NCBI GenBank assembly: GCA_021851865.1
Contig: JAJZBU010000014.1
Span: forward strand, 1 to 62,869
DNA length: 62,869 bases
Direction of reading: 5' to 3'
Source of the DNA: Pseudomonadota bacterium
GTDB taxonomy: Bacteria; Pseudomonadota; Gammaproteobacteria; Pseudomonadales; Moraxellaceae
Positions 10,867 through 19,892 of this stretch are shown piece by piece (within the stretch, counting starts at the first letter, position 1; every line of letters begins with the position of its first letter). The translations under genes and the position numbers were made by a program. The notes below the pieces were generated by a model. The model was given only the letters and a program-made list of their open reading frames with translations. It was not told the DNA's origin and did no database searches.

Positions 10867-10902
10867 TCTTGCTACTCCTGCCTTTTTTATCGTTGCACCA
10901 CG

Positions 10903-12708
10903 TCACTGATCTTCACCCAGGGCTTCCGGCCAAGCCTGTGCTTCAAGCACTTCGGAAGCCCATTCCAAAAAACAGGTATCGGCAGGCGCTTCCTGCAGAT
11001 ACAAATCCACTTGCAGCAATTCATCACCACGAAAAGCATAAACCACGATCTTGTCATCGACCTGCTGCCGGGTCAGCAGTGTCTCGAGGAGCTCCTCGCT
11101 GACGCGCAGACCCGCCAGGGCGACGATCACATCCTGCGCCGCCAGACCGGCCCTCTCGAGAGCTCCATCGTGCGCCACCTGCAACAGCAGCAAGCCGCCT
11201 TCGACCGCCTTCCAGCGTCCGCCGAGAGACAGGCGCCGCACCCCTTGCCCGGGGCTACCACCGGCATCCTGGGCACTTTCGGCGGCGCGCAGATGCATAC
11301 GAATACCCTGCGCGGCGAGCAGCTCCACCAAGGGCAGGTCCTCACGCCCATGCACCCAGCGCGCGTGACACTGCACGAGAGCTTCACCACCCTGACGTTC
11401 GAGGGCAGCGACGATGTCTGCCTCGACCAGCCCCTGCTCATGCTGGCCAAAACGCGCATACAAATCGCGCATCACATCATCGAGACTGGCCCGCCCCGGC
11501 CGCTGCCGACGCAACTCCAGATCGAGACACAAAGCCACCAAGGCGCCATGGATATAGTAACTGGTCTGCACGTTGGCGCTATTCTCATCCTGGCGATAAT
11601 ACTTGCTCCAGGCATCGAAACTCGACTCGGCGACACTCTGCCAAGCGCGTCCCGGCTGGCGTAGGTAACGGGTGATCTGCTGCCCGAGCAGTTCGAGATA
11701 GGCAGCACGGCCGATGCGTTCGGCGCGCAGCAACAAGAGATCATCGTAATAAGACGTCACACCTTCGAAAAACCACAACAGCGGCGTATGCACTTCCTGC
11801 TGTAAAGCGTAGGGAGCCAGCGCCGCCGGGCGCAGGCGTTTGACATTCCAGGCGTGGAAATACTCATGGCAGATCAGTCCCAACAACGCCCGGTAGTGCG
11901 TTCCTGGCTCCTGCGCTTCGGCGTAGGCCGGCAGATCGCGCCGCGCCAGCAGCAGACTGCAGGAGTCGGCGTGCTCGAGGCCACCGTAACCATTGCCCAC
12001 CGCCTGCAAGAGAAAGAGATAGTGCGTAAAAGGCGCCGGCTGGGCAAAAAAACGGATGCAGGTCGCGGTGATGGCGGCGATGTCGCGCTCCAGCCTGGCC
12101 ATGTCGAAATGCGAGCTACCACTGACGACGATCTCATGCAGGACGCCTTCGGCACGCGCACAGCCGCGCCGCCAGCGCCCCACCTCGAACGGATAGTCGA
12201 TGAATCCGGCGTAGTGATCGCAACCATACTCTCCCCAACCGTCGGCGTCGACCGCGTGCGCCGGCATGCGCGTGGCGACCGCGACCGGAGCGGTGAAGGT
12301 GCCAGCCACCGCCGAGAGTTGCAGACGATGCGGACGATCCTCTTGACCGGCGACCGCCAGAAACACCGCCGCGCCGTTGAAATAGGCGTGTCGCTGGTCG
12401 AAATGCGCACCGCGCACCGACAGGTCCCAAGCGTAGACCTGATAACGCACCTGCACCGCCGTGGCGATGGCCGCAGGTAGGCGCCAGTGATTCTTGTCGA
12501 GTTTTTCCACCACCAAAGCTCGCCCGTCAGCATAAGCGGCAAGCGCGACGACATGCCGGGCAAAATCACGGATCATGTAGCTGCCGGGTATCCAATTCGG
12601 CAGCCACAGAACTTGCCCCTGCGCATCGGGCTTGGCGATGTGCAGCTCAATATCAAGAATATGTCGAGTGGACTGTTGCAAGTCCATGCGATACGTGATG
12701 CCGTACAT
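10903..12708 (-). CDS. M61-family metallopeptidase with PDZ domain
   Basis: A 601-residue peptidase of the M61 (glycyl aminopeptidase) family. The N-terminal beta domain contains LWLPNWIPGSYMIRDFARH near residue 36; the zinc site HEYFHAWNVKRL (HExxH) lies in the catalytic domain near residue 285, followed by the glutamate-bearing WFFEGVTSYYDDL. A PDZ domain occupies roughly the last 100 residues (AGLAAQDVIVALAG). No signal peptide is visible, so it is predicted to be cytosolic. An internal ATG eight codons downstream (MDLQQSTRH) is an alternative start. It heads the minus-strand run fadD-hrpA-KAS III-mlaA. Confidence 0.88.
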   Translation of the reverse strand: MYGITYRMDLQQSTRHILDIELHIAKPDAQGQVLWLPNWIPGSYMIRDFARHVVALAAYADGRALVVEKLDKNHWRLPAAIATAVQVRYQVYAWDLSVRGAHFDQRHAYFNGAAVFLAVAGQEDRPHRLQLSAVAGTFTAPVAVATRMPAHAVDADGWGEYGCDHYAGFIDYPFEVGRWRRGCARAEGVLHEIVVSGSSHFDMARLERDIAAITATCIRFFAQPAPFTHYLFLLQAVGNGYGGLEHADSCSLLLARRDLPAYAEAQEPGTHYRALLGLICHEYFHAWNVKRLRPAALAPYALQQEVHTPLLWFFEGVTSYYDDLLLLRAERIGRAAYLELLGQQITRYLRQPGRAWQSVAESSFDAWSKYYRQDENSANVQTSYYIHGALVALCLDLELRRQRPGRASLDDVMRDLYARFGQHEQGLVEADIVAALERQGGEALVQCHARWVHGREDLPLVELLAAQGIRMHLRAAESAQDAGGSPGQGVRRLSLGGRWKAVEGGLLLLQVAHDGALERAGLAAQDVIVALAGLRVSEELLETLLTRQQVDDKIVVYAFRGDELLQVDLYLQEAPADTCFLEWASEVLEAQAWPEALGEDQ

Positions 12709-12792
12709 AGCGGACGATGATTCTGGCCAGTGGCATGAAGGCAGCTAGAATAAATCAAATCGCCGCCCCTGACCATTTAGGATCCTTGAATA

Positions 12793-13752
12793 ATGCAAGC
12801 CCATGAACGACATCTGACGACCGGTGACGGCCATAACATTCCGATCTACCACTGGGATGCTGATGCCCCCAGGGCGGTCATCCACCTCCTGCACGGTATG
12901 TCCGAGCACGCTCTGTGCTATGCCGATGTCGTCGCCGAACTCACCCAGGCCGGCTATAGCGTCGCCGCTCACGATCATCGCTGTCACGGTCATGCCTGCA
13001 GCCCGGACAAACTCGGACAGGCGAGTGAGCGCGACAGCTTCGAGCGCATCTGCGATGACGTCCTGCTGGTCAACACCCATCTGCGCCACCAGTACCCCGG
13101 GCTACCGATTTTTCTGCTCGGGCACAGCATGGGATCCTTTATCGCCCTGATCTTCGCGCAACGCCATTCCAACTTGATTCATGGCCTCCTGCTCGAAGGC
13201 TCAGGCTACAACCCTCCCTGGTTTCTGCGCTTGGCCGCTTTCATCGCCCGTATCGAAGTCCGTCGCCAGGGCGCGACCGGACAGAGCCGCCTTCTCCACC
13301 TGATGAGTTTTGGCGACTTCAATCGCCGTTTCCGTCCCACCCGCACCGATTATGACTGGCTCAGCCGTGACGAAGCCTTCGTCGACCGCTATATGGCCGA
13401 CCCGCTCTGCGGCCGACAGGTGAGCAATCTCTTCTGGGCGCAGATGCTCAAGGCCCTGGTCGCGATGTCGCAGCAGGACAGTATTCGACACATCGACAGT
13501 TCTTTGCCCATCTATCTTTTCGCTGGCGAACGCGATCCCGTCGGCAAGATGGGGCGCAGTGTCCGCCAACTGCAACAACGGCTACAACACGCGCCGATAC
13601 GTCAGGTTGACCTTCGTCTCTATGCCGAAGCACGTCACGATCTGTTGCACGAGACCTGCCGTCAGGAGGTGATACACGACCTGCTCACCTGGCTCGACCA
13701 GACCGCAGCCGTGCACACGCGCGCCGCACTCAACGCGCCAAGTGGCGCATAG
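12793..13752 (+). CDS. Alpha/beta hydrolase, lysophospholipase-like (S33 type)
   Basis: A 319-residue serine hydrolase of the monoacylglycerol lipase/lysophospholipase group. The oxyanion motif HGMSEHALCY is near residue 34, HDHRCHGHA near 60, and the nucleophile elbow GHSMGS near residue 115; the acid is probably the aspartate in AGERDPVGKM and the histidine that in EARHDLLHE. No signal peptide. It is read divergently from the M61 gene across 84 bases and overlaps the 3' end of the convergent VWA gene by 23 bases. Confidence 0.85.
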   Translation: MQAHERHLTTGDGHNIPIYHWDADAPRAVIHLLHGMSEHALCYADVVAELTQAGYSVAAHDHRCHGHACSPDKLGQASERDSFERICDDVLLVNTHLRHQYPGLPIFLLGHSMGSFIALIFAQRHSNLIHGLLLEGSGYNPPWFLRLAAFIARIEVRRQGATGQSRLLHLMSFGDFNRRFRPTRTDYDWLSRDEAFVDRYMADPLCGRQVSNLFWAQMLKALVAMSQQDSIRHIDSSLPIYLFAGERDPVGKMGRSVRQLQQRLQHAPIRQVDLRLYAEARHDLLHETCRQEVIHDLLTWLDQTAAVHTRAALNAPSGA

Positions 13753-14905
13753 CCGCTTCGAGACCGGCGAGATTGAGCTCGAACATACGCTCGCCGATGA
13801 GTTCCAGGATGTGCACGGTCGACGCGGTGACGCGCCATTGCGCGGCAGCGTGCGGGTTGAGCCAGACCAGACGTTGAAAGTGCTGCATGAGTCGCGTCAT
13901 CCACACCGCCCCCGGCTCCTGGTTGAAGTGTTCGACCGAGCCGCCGGGTGAGAGGATCTCATAGGGTGACATGGTGGCGTCACCGACCAGGATGACGCGA
14001 TAGTCCGATCCATAGCGATGCAGGATGTCATAGACGGAAGTGCGCTCGCTCCAGCGTCGGGCATTGTCTTGCCAGACACCCTCGTAGATGAAATTGTGAA
14101 AATAGAAGTACTGCAGGTGCTTGAATTCGCTGCGCGCCGCGGCGAAGAGATCCTCGACGACACGGATATGATCGTCCATGGAGCCGCCGACGTCGAGAAA
14201 CAGGAGGACGTTGATCGCATTGCGCCGCGGCGGGCGCATCCGCAGATCGAGCCAACCACCCTGGTGCGCCGTGCGCTGAATCGTATGATCGATGTCGAGC
14301 TCTTCTTCTTGACCGCGCCGGGTGAATTTGCGCAAACGCCGTAAAGCCAGTTTGATATGCCGCTGTCCGAGCTCTTCGCGATCGTCGAGATTGTGGAATT
14401 CACGCGCCTCCCAGACCTTGACGGCACGACGCAGGCGCGATGGTCCGGCCATGCGTATGCCCTCAGGATGCGCCCCATAGGCGCCAAAAGGCGAGGTGCC
14501 GCCGGTACCGATCATGCGCTGCCCGCCCTGATGCCGGTGCTCCTGTTCGCGCAAGCGTTCACGAAAAGCATCGAGCAGGGCCTGCAACGAGCCCATACCC
14601 TGCATCTTCGCCAGATCCTCGGCGCTGAGCAGCTTCTCCAGCTCACGCCGTAGCCAGTCTTCCGGCAAGGAGGCGGTCAGCGACTGCGACGGCGTCGGCA
14701 AGCCCTCGAGAAAAGCGCTGAACGCGCGATCGAACTTGTCGTAGTGCACCTCGTCCTTGACCAGGGTCAGGCGCGCCAGATGATAAAATTCCTGCACATC
14801 GGCAAAAGCCAGACGCGCGCGCAGCGCTTGCAGCAGGTCCATCAGCTCGCGCACGCTGACCGGCACCTTTTCTTGGCGCAGGCACTCAAAAAAAGTGATC
14901 AGCAA
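13730..14905 (-). CDS. CoxE-like VWA-domain protein
   Basis: A 391-residue protein with a C-terminal von Willebrand A-type domain (about 205-390). The metal-site motif reads LFLDVGGSMDDH, the DxGGS variant usual in the CoxE group, with LVGDATMSPYEI further on. The N-terminal part (SVRELMDLLQALRARL, LVKDEVHYDKFDRAF) is typical of CoxE-like proteins. The partner MoxR ATPase is encoded two bases upstream. MoxR-VWA pairs act as chaperones for metal-centre insertion or complex assembly; the client here is unknown. Cytosolic. Confidence 0.86.
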   Translation of the reverse strand: MLITFFECLRQEKVPVSVRELMDLLQALRARLAFADVQEFYHLARLTLVKDEVHYDKFDRAFSAFLEGLPTPSQSLTASLPEDWLRRELEKLLSAEDLAKMQGMGSLQALLDAFRERLREQEHRHQGGQRMIGTGGTSPFGAYGAHPEGIRMAGPSRLRRAVKVWEAREFHNLDDREELGQRHIKLALRRLRKFTRRGQEEELDIDHTIQRTAHQGGWLDLRMRPPRRNAINVLLFLDVGGSMDDHIRVVEDLFAAARSEFKHLQYFYFHNFIYEGVWQDNARRWSERTSVYDILHRYGSDYRVILVGDATMSPYEILSPGGSVEHFNQEPGAVWMTRLMQHFQRLVWLNPHAAAQWRVTASTVHILELIGERMFELNLAGLEAAMRHLAR

Positions 14906-14907
14906 GA

Positions 14908-15750
14908 TCAGCCTCCGCGCCGACTCATGAAAGCCAGACGTTCGAGCAGGTGCACATCCGCCTCGGACTTGAGCAGCGCGCCATAGAGCGGCGGAATGGC
15001 CTGACGCGGATCGCGCAGACTGAGGAGATCGGGCGCCAGATCATCCGATGCAAGCAGGCGCAGCCAGTCGATCAACTCCGACGTCGAGGGTTTCTTTTTC
15101 AGGCCGGGCACCTGGCGCAGCTCAAAAAAGACCTGCAGCGCTTCTTGCACCAGTTCATCGCGCAGCTTAGGAAAGTGCACGTCGATGATGCGCTTGAGGG
15201 TGACGTTGTCAGGAAACCGGATGTAGTGGAAGAAACAGCGGCGCAAGAAGGCGTCGGGCAGTTCTTTTTCGTTGTTGGACGTGATGATGACGATAGGGCG
15301 ATGACGCGCCCGCACCGTCTCCTGCGTCTCATAAACAAAAAACTCCATACGATCGAGTTCCAGCAAGAGATCGTTGGGAAACTCGATATCGGCCTTGTCG
15401 ATCTCATCGATCAGCAGGACACAGCGCTGCTCACTCTGAAAGGCTTCCCACAGCTTGCCCGGCTTGATGTAGTGGCGGATGTCGCGGACGCGTTCATCAC
15501 CGAGCTGAGAATCGCGCAAACGCGATACTGCATCGTATTCATAGAGACCTTGCTGGGCCTTGGTCGTCGACTTGATGTGCCAAGTGATCAGCGGCAGGGC
15601 AAAAGCCGCCGCCACTTCTTCGGCCAGTCGCGTCTTGCCCGTGCCCGGCTCACCTTTGATCAACAAAGGCCGCTCGAGCGCGACGCTGGCGTCGACGGCA
15701 AGGCGCAGATCTTCGGTCGCGATATAGTGTTCAGTACCTTGAAATTTCAT
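14908..15750 (-). CDS. MoxR-family AAA+ ATPase
   Basis: A 280-residue AAA+ ATPase. Walker A GEPGTGKTRLAEEVA is near residue 33 and Walker B VLLIDEIDKAD near 110, with sensor 1 IITSNNEKELPDAFLRRC. The start MKFQGTEHYIA was chosen because the domain starts there; an ATG 14 codons upstream would add a short arginine/proline-rich leader. The gene is separated by two bases from the VWA gene, so the two are almost certainly co-expressed and should act as a chaperone pair. The gap of 244 bases to the divergent acyltransferase gene holds its promoter and no other gene that I can see. Confidence 0.88.
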   Translation of the reverse strand: MKFQGTEHYIATEDLRLAVDASVALERPLLIKGEPGTGKTRLAEEVAAAFALPLITWHIKSTTKAQQGLYEYDAVSRLRDSQLGDERVRDIRHYIKPGKLWEAFQSEQRCVLLIDEIDKADIEFPNDLLLELDRMEFFVYETQETVRARHRPIVIITSNNEKELPDAFLRRCFFHYIRFPDNVTLKRIIDVHFPKLRDELVQEALQVFFELRQVPGLKKKPSTSELIDWLRLLASDDLAPDLLSLRDPRQAIPPLYGALLKSEADVHLLERLAFMSRRGG

Positions 15751-15994
15751 CGGTTTCGGGCGCGACGTGGGAGACTGTACGAGCCTCACCACACCTCCTG
15801 CCGCCTCCTCTTGTCGTCTACAGGGAAAAAGCGCCCAACGAGTATGCCGCCGTCAGGCGCGTGATGACATGGCTCATCCTACACCATGCCCAGTCAGATG
15901 GGCGACAGGGCGGAGCATGACTTGTTCCAACGAGCAGCTTTCGGCACAATGTCGGCGAGCGTCATAAAGACGATCGCTAGCGAAAGACCTGATC

Positions 15995-16969
15995 ATGAGC
16001 GAAGCACCGCCCCCCCCCACTTTCTCGCGCAAAGACCGCCTCTATCTGCGCCTGCTGCGCCTTTTGGCGCGCATCCCGATCACTTGGCTGCAAACCCTGG
16101 GCCGCTATCTCGGCTTCTTCGCCAGTCTGAGCGGCAGCACCCCCGCCTTTGTCGCCCGCCGCAACATCGAGCTGTGTTTCCCCGACCGCGACGCCGCATG
16201 GGTGGCCGCCACGACGCGCCAGTGCCTGCAGAAGATGGCGATGAGTTATCTCGAATTCGCCAAGATCTGGGGTAGTCCGCCGAGCTATGCCATCGCCCAG
16301 ATCCGCCGCGTGCACGGCGAGGAGATCTTTCGGCGCGCCATCAGCGGCCAGACCGGCACCATCGCCCTTGTGCCGCACTTTGGTTGCTGGGAGGTGATGA
16401 ACGCCTGGACCAACCAGTATGTCCACACCACCGTCATGTACAAGCCGGCCAAAGACCCCGGCGTCGACACCTTCGTGCGCTCCGCCCGCAGCCGCCTCGA
16501 CGCCCATCTCGTCACCACCGATGACAGCGGCGTGCGTTCGCTGCTCAAAGCCTTGAAAAAAAATAGCTTTGTCGCCATTCTGCCGGATCATGTGCCGGAT
16601 CTGCAGAGCGGTGAATACGCCAACTTCTTCGCCATCGACACCTTGAGCACGGTGCTGGCGAGCAAGCTCTGGCAGCGCACGCGCGCCGCTGTCATCGTCA
16701 TGTACGCGGTGCGCAACGCCGCCGGTCAAGGCTTTGACCTGCACTTTGAAGAACCTGCCGCCGATTTTTTCAGCGATGATCTGGTCACTTCGGTCAGCGG
16801 CATGAACCAGAGCGTCGAACGACTGATCTGCTCATCACCCGCCGACTATCACTGGGCCTACAAGCGCTTCAAGACCTGTCGCGGCCTCGACCGCGTCTAT
16901 GACCGGCGGCAGCCGCCTCTGTTCGCCAGCGCGCACAAAGCGGCACAGCGCTATCAACAGGACGCGTAG
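15995..16969 (+). CDS. Lipid A biosynthesis acyltransferase (LpxL/HtrB family)
   Basis: A 324-residue inner-membrane acyltransferase that adds a secondary acyl chain to Kdo2-lipid A. The catalytic HX4E motif is in VPHFGCWEV near residue 128; further landmarks are RRNIELCFP near 50, ILPDHVPDLQSGEY near 200 and HWAYKRFKT at the C terminus. The hydrophobic N-terminal segment (LLRLLARIPITWLQTLGRYLG) would anchor it. Whether it is LpxL- or LpxM-like cannot be decided here. It stands beside the envelope operon that contains kdsB, lpxK and msbA, and its end overlaps the convergent murB end by 16 bases. Confidence 0.88.
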   Translation: MSEAPPPPTFSRKDRLYLRLLRLLARIPITWLQTLGRYLGFFASLSGSTPAFVARRNIELCFPDRDAAWVAATTRQCLQKMAMSYLEFAKIWGSPPSYAIAQIRRVHGEEIFRRAISGQTGTIALVPHFGCWEVMNAWTNQYVHTTVMYKPAKDPGVDTFVRSARSRLDAHLVTTDDSGVRSLLKALKKNSFVAILPDHVPDLQSGEYANFFAIDTLSTVLASKLWQRTRAAVIVMYAVRNAAGQGFDLHFEEPAADFFSDDLVTSVSGMNQSVERLICSSPADYHWAYKRFKTCRGLDRVYDRRQPPLFASAHKAAQRYQQDA

Positions 16970-17955
16970 ACGCGCGGCTCGATCTCGAGTTCGACGGCAA
17001 AACGCTGCCGTACGCAGTCCTGTACATGGCCGGCCCAGGCGAGCACATCGCCGGCCGTCGCCGCGCCGAGATTGACCAGCACCAAAGCCTGATCACGGTG
17101 ACAGGCGACCTTGCCATTGCCCTGACCGCGCAGTCCGCAGCGGTCGATGAGCCAGGCGGCTGCCAGCTTCTGACCACCGGCGCAGGCATGCGCGACCAGG
17201 CCCGGCTCCTGACGCGCCAAAGCGTCGGCCTGCGCCTGGCTGACGATGGGGTTTTTGAAGAACGAGCCCGCATTGCCGAGCAGCGCCGGATCCGGCAGCT
17301 TGCGCGCGCGCAAGCGCGACACCGCCGTGGCGACGGACTGGGCGTCGACCGTGGACACCGCCATCCGATCGAGTTCAGCGCGCAGATCGCCATAATCGAG
17401 GTGCAGCTGCGCGCGCCGCGGCAGCCGCAAGGTGATGCCGGCGATGACCTGGGTATCGCGCGCGGCGCCTTTGAAGATACTGTCGCGATAAGACAAGGCG
17501 CAATCGGCACGCTGCCAACGCCGCAACCGACCATCACGGCGGTCGACGCTCTGCACTTCCTGCAGCACATCCGCCAGTTCGACACCATAGGCGCCGATGT
17601 TTTGCAAAGGAGCGGCACCCGCCCACCCCGGGATGTCACTCAGATTCTCCAGTCCCGACCAGCCCTGCGCCAAGGTCCAGCGCACCAGCTCCGGCCACGG
17701 CTCGCCAGCGCCGACCTGGATCAAGACGGCCTCTTTTTCTTCCCGCACCTGGCGGCCACGCAGCGCCGGTTGCAGAACACGACCTGGCCAGACCTCGGGC
17801 AAAACGACATTGCTGCCGCCCGCGAGAACCAGCAGCGACGCCTCATCCCAGCGCGGAAAGCCGGCTTGCAGCTGCGCCAGCGAAGTGATCACTTGCAGCT
17901 CATGCGCCTGGCAGGGCAGGCCGAGCGTATTGCGGGCGCGCAGATCGACCGCCAT
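16954..17955 (-). CDS. murB: UDP-N-acetylenolpyruvoylglucosamine reductase
   Basis: A 333-residue type I MurB, close to the E. coli length (342). It reduces UDP-GlcNAc-enolpyruvate to UDP-MurNAc with NADPH and FAD, an early cytosolic step of peptidoglycan synthesis. Flavin-binding and catalytic landmarks: LVLAGGSNVVLP near residue 42, WSGLENLSDIPGWAGAAPLQNIGAYG, DCALSYRDSIFK and, near the end, PDPALLGNAGSFFKNP with the catalytic serine. The start MAVDLRARNTLGLP was chosen one base after the kdsB stop; the longer open frame reaching to 18273 is a shadow of kdsB. Last gene of the envelope operon. Confidence 0.94.
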   Translation of the reverse strand: MAVDLRARNTLGLPCQAHELQVITSLAQLQAGFPRWDEASLLVLAGGSNVVLPEVWPGRVLQPALRGRQVREEKEAVLIQVGAGEPWPELVRWTLAQGWSGLENLSDIPGWAGAAPLQNIGAYGVELADVLQEVQSVDRRDGRLRRWQRADCALSYRDSIFKGAARDTQVIAGITLRLPRRAQLHLDYGDLRAELDRMAVSTVDAQSVATAVSRLRARKLPDPALLGNAGSFFKNPIVSQAQADALARQEPGLVAHACAGGQKLAAAWLIDRCGLRGQGNGKVACHRDQALVLVNLGAATAGDVLAWAGHVQDCVRQRFAVELEIEPRVYASC

Positions 17956-17956
17956 C

Positions 17957-18715
17957 TCACCCCCCCAGCAAGGCGCGCACACGCAGCAGGTCGGCCTCGG
18001 TATCGACTCCAGGCGGCAAGGGCTGGTGGCAGGCATCGACATGAATACGGGCGCCATGATGCAGAGCGCGCAGTTGTTCGAGCGATTCGGCCAACTCGCT
18101 AGCAGCCTGCGGCCAGCGCACGTAATCGTGCAGAAAACCGACACGATAGGCGTAAAGGCCGAGATGCCGCCAGTACAGCTGCGGCGGCGGGCTCGCGGCA
18201 GCGCGAGCAGCGTCATCGCGCAGATAGGGAATCGGCGAACGACTGAAATAGCAGGCCAACCCTTGCGCGTCACGCACGACCTTGACGATTTGCGCCTGCT
18301 CGAGATCGTGCCAGGAGGTGATCGGCTCGGCGAGGGTCGCGATGGCGACGTGCGGCCGCGCCAGCAGATTGGCTGCCACCTGGTCGATCAGTTGTGGTGG
18401 CAGCAAAGGCTCATCGCCCTGGACATTGACGACGCAGGTGGCGTCATCCCAGCCCATCTGCAAGGCCACATCCTGCAAACGGTCGGTGCCGGAAGGATGC
18501 GCCGCATCGGTCATCAGCACGTCCGCTCCCCAGGACTCCGCGGCCGCAGCGACACGCTCATCGTCGGTGGCGATCAACACTCGCTGCGCCTGACTCTGGC
18601 AGGCACGCTCATAGACATGGGCGAGCATGGGCTTGCCGGCGATATCGAGCAGCGGCTTGCCGGGCAGTCGCGTCGACGCATAGCGCGCCGGAATGACGAC
18701 ATAAAACCCACTCAT
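17957..18715 (-). CDS. kdsB: 3-deoxy-manno-octulosonate cytidylyltransferase
   Basis: A 252-residue nucleotidyltransferase that activates Kdo as CMP-Kdo for lipopolysaccharide. The N terminus [19 protein letters not shown] is the family signature; [18 protein letters not shown] and [11 protein letters not shown] follow, with the metal-binding aspartate in NVQGDEP. Length equals the family norm (about 250). The start overlaps the preceding Trm112-like gene by four bases, and murB follows after one base. Confidence 0.95.
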   Translation of the reverse strand: MSGFYVVIPARYASTRLPGKPLLDIAGKPMLAHVYERACQSQAQRVLIATDDERVAAAAESWGADVLMTDAAHPSGTDRLQDVALQMGWDDATCVVNVQGDEPLLPPQLIDQVAANLLARPHVAIATLAEPITSWHDLEQAQIVKVVRDAQGLACYFSRSPIPYLRDDAARAAASPPPQLYWRHLGLYAYRVGFLHDYVRWPQAASELAESLEQLRALHHGARIHVDACHQPLPPGVDTEADLLRVRALLGG

Positions 18716-18918
18716 GGATGGAGATCCTGGGTCTCGGCGGCTGGGTTCAGGGGACGCGCTTCGGCCACCAGCATCACCGGTATGCCATCGCGCACCGGAT
18801 AGGCCAGCGCTTCACCACGACAGATCAACTCCTCGCGGGCGGTGTCATACTCGAGCGGCCCTTTGCAGCGCGGGCAGGCCAGAACATCCAACAAACGTTT
18901 GTCCAACATGGGCATCAT
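18712..18918 (-). CDS. Trm112-family small protein (YcaR-like)
   Basis: A 68-residue protein of the UPF0434/Trm112 group, found between lpxK and kdsB in many Gammaproteobacteria. It begins [19 protein letters not shown] with a CxxC, then has [21 protein letters not shown]. Trm112 proteins are small zinc-ribbon-like partners of methyltransferases; the role of this bacterial form is unclear. ATG at 18918 overlaps the lpxK stop (ATGA); the internal ATG three codons later is equally possible. Flanked by overlapping genes on both sides. Confidence 0.85.
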   Translation of the reverse strand: MMPMLDKRLLDVLACPRCKGPLEYDTAREELICRGEALAYPVRDGIPVMLVAEARPLNPAAETQDLHP

Positions 18919-19892
18919 CCTCGCTTATTCAGGGCTTCATCCAGTTCTTGCCAAAAAGCCAAGGGCAGCGCCGCCGTGATCGGCAGATAGGCGCTCCCAG
19001 GTGGCGCCAGGGCACGACATTTTACGGCATCTTTCTCGGTCATCAGCAAGGGACGGTCGAGATCGGCAAAATCCTCACGACGGTAGCTGTGATGGTCTGG
19101 CCAAGGGTGTTCCTGCAGCCTAAAGCCGAGCGCGCGCGCACTGGCGAAAAACCGCTGTGGATGGGCGATGCCGGCAAAGGCTGCGATCTCTGCACCTGCT
19201 GCCACCGGCCACGCACCATCGCCCTGCAAGAGCCGTGGCGCCTCGCTCTGGAGCAGCATGGCGTGTCCCTGCGGCGGTCGAAAATCCGCATCGATGCAGG
19301 TCCACACCTGCAGGCATCCGATCGCCCGCGACGGCGGCTCGCGCAAAGGGCCGAGGGGCAGAAGATGACCGTTGCCGAGCGCGCGCTGCGCATCATAAAG
19401 AACGATCTCGACATCGCGGCGCAGACGATAGTGCTGTAGGCCATCGTCGCTGATGATCAGGTCGACCTCGCCATGGGTCGCGAGCAGATGTCGCGCCGCC
19501 GCCACCCGGTCACGACCGACGACCAAGGGTACGGCGCTACGCTGCACCAGCAGCAAGGGTTCATCACCGACCACCGCCGGATCGCTATCGGCGTTGACGA
19601 CCATCACCTGCCGCTGACGGCCGGCATAGCCGCGGCTGACGACGCCAGGATGCCAGCCGAGGGCGCGCAAGTGTTCGACCAGGGCGAGCACCATCGGCGT
19701 CTTGCCCGTCCCACCGAGGGTGATGTTGCCGACCACCAGCACTTTCACCGGCAAAGCCGACGACCACCCCGTTTGCTGCCTATAGAGAAAACGTCGCAGA
19801 CCTACGACGAGGGCATAGAGCGCCTCAAAGGGCCAGAGCAGCCAGAGCATACCGACACGGCCATACCAGTGGCGTAACAAGAAACGGCTCAC
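18915..19892 (-). CDS. lpxK: Tetraacyldisaccharide 4'-kinase
   Basis: A 325-residue kinase that phosphorylates the 4' position of the lipid A disaccharide precursor at the inner membrane. The N-terminal segment ([20 protein letters not shown]) is the membrane-associated helix; the P-loop is in [15 protein letters not shown] near residue 54, followed by [16 protein letters not shown] and [10 protein letters not shown]. Length is typical (about 330). It overlaps msbA by four bases, linking lipid A synthesis to export. Confidence 0.94.
   Translation of the reverse strand: MSRFLLRHWYGRVGMLWLLWPFEALYALVVGLRRFLYRQQTGWSSALPVKVLVVGNITLGGTGKTPMVLALVEHLRALGWHPGVVSRGYAGRQRQVMVVNADSDPAVVGDEPLLLVQRSAVPLVVGRDRVAAARHLLATHGEVDLIISDDGLQHYRLRRDVEIVLYDAQRALGNGHLLPLGPLREPPSRAIGCLQVWTCIDADFRPPQGHAMLLQSEAPRLLQGDGAWPVAAGAEIAAFAGIAHPQRFFASARALGFRLQEHPWPDHHSYRREDFADLDRPLLMTEKDAVKCRALAPPGSAYLPITAALPLAFWQELDEALNKRG

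Noticed and set aside
13730-13752. Overlap of the hydrolase and VWA gene ends considered as a sign of frameshift
   Set aside because: Both proteins reach a normal length and the genes are convergent; short 3' overlaps recur in this compact segment.
17026-18102. Plus-strand open frame of 358 codons opposite murB and kdsB
   Set aside because: Both minus-strand genes are certain; the frame has no family features.
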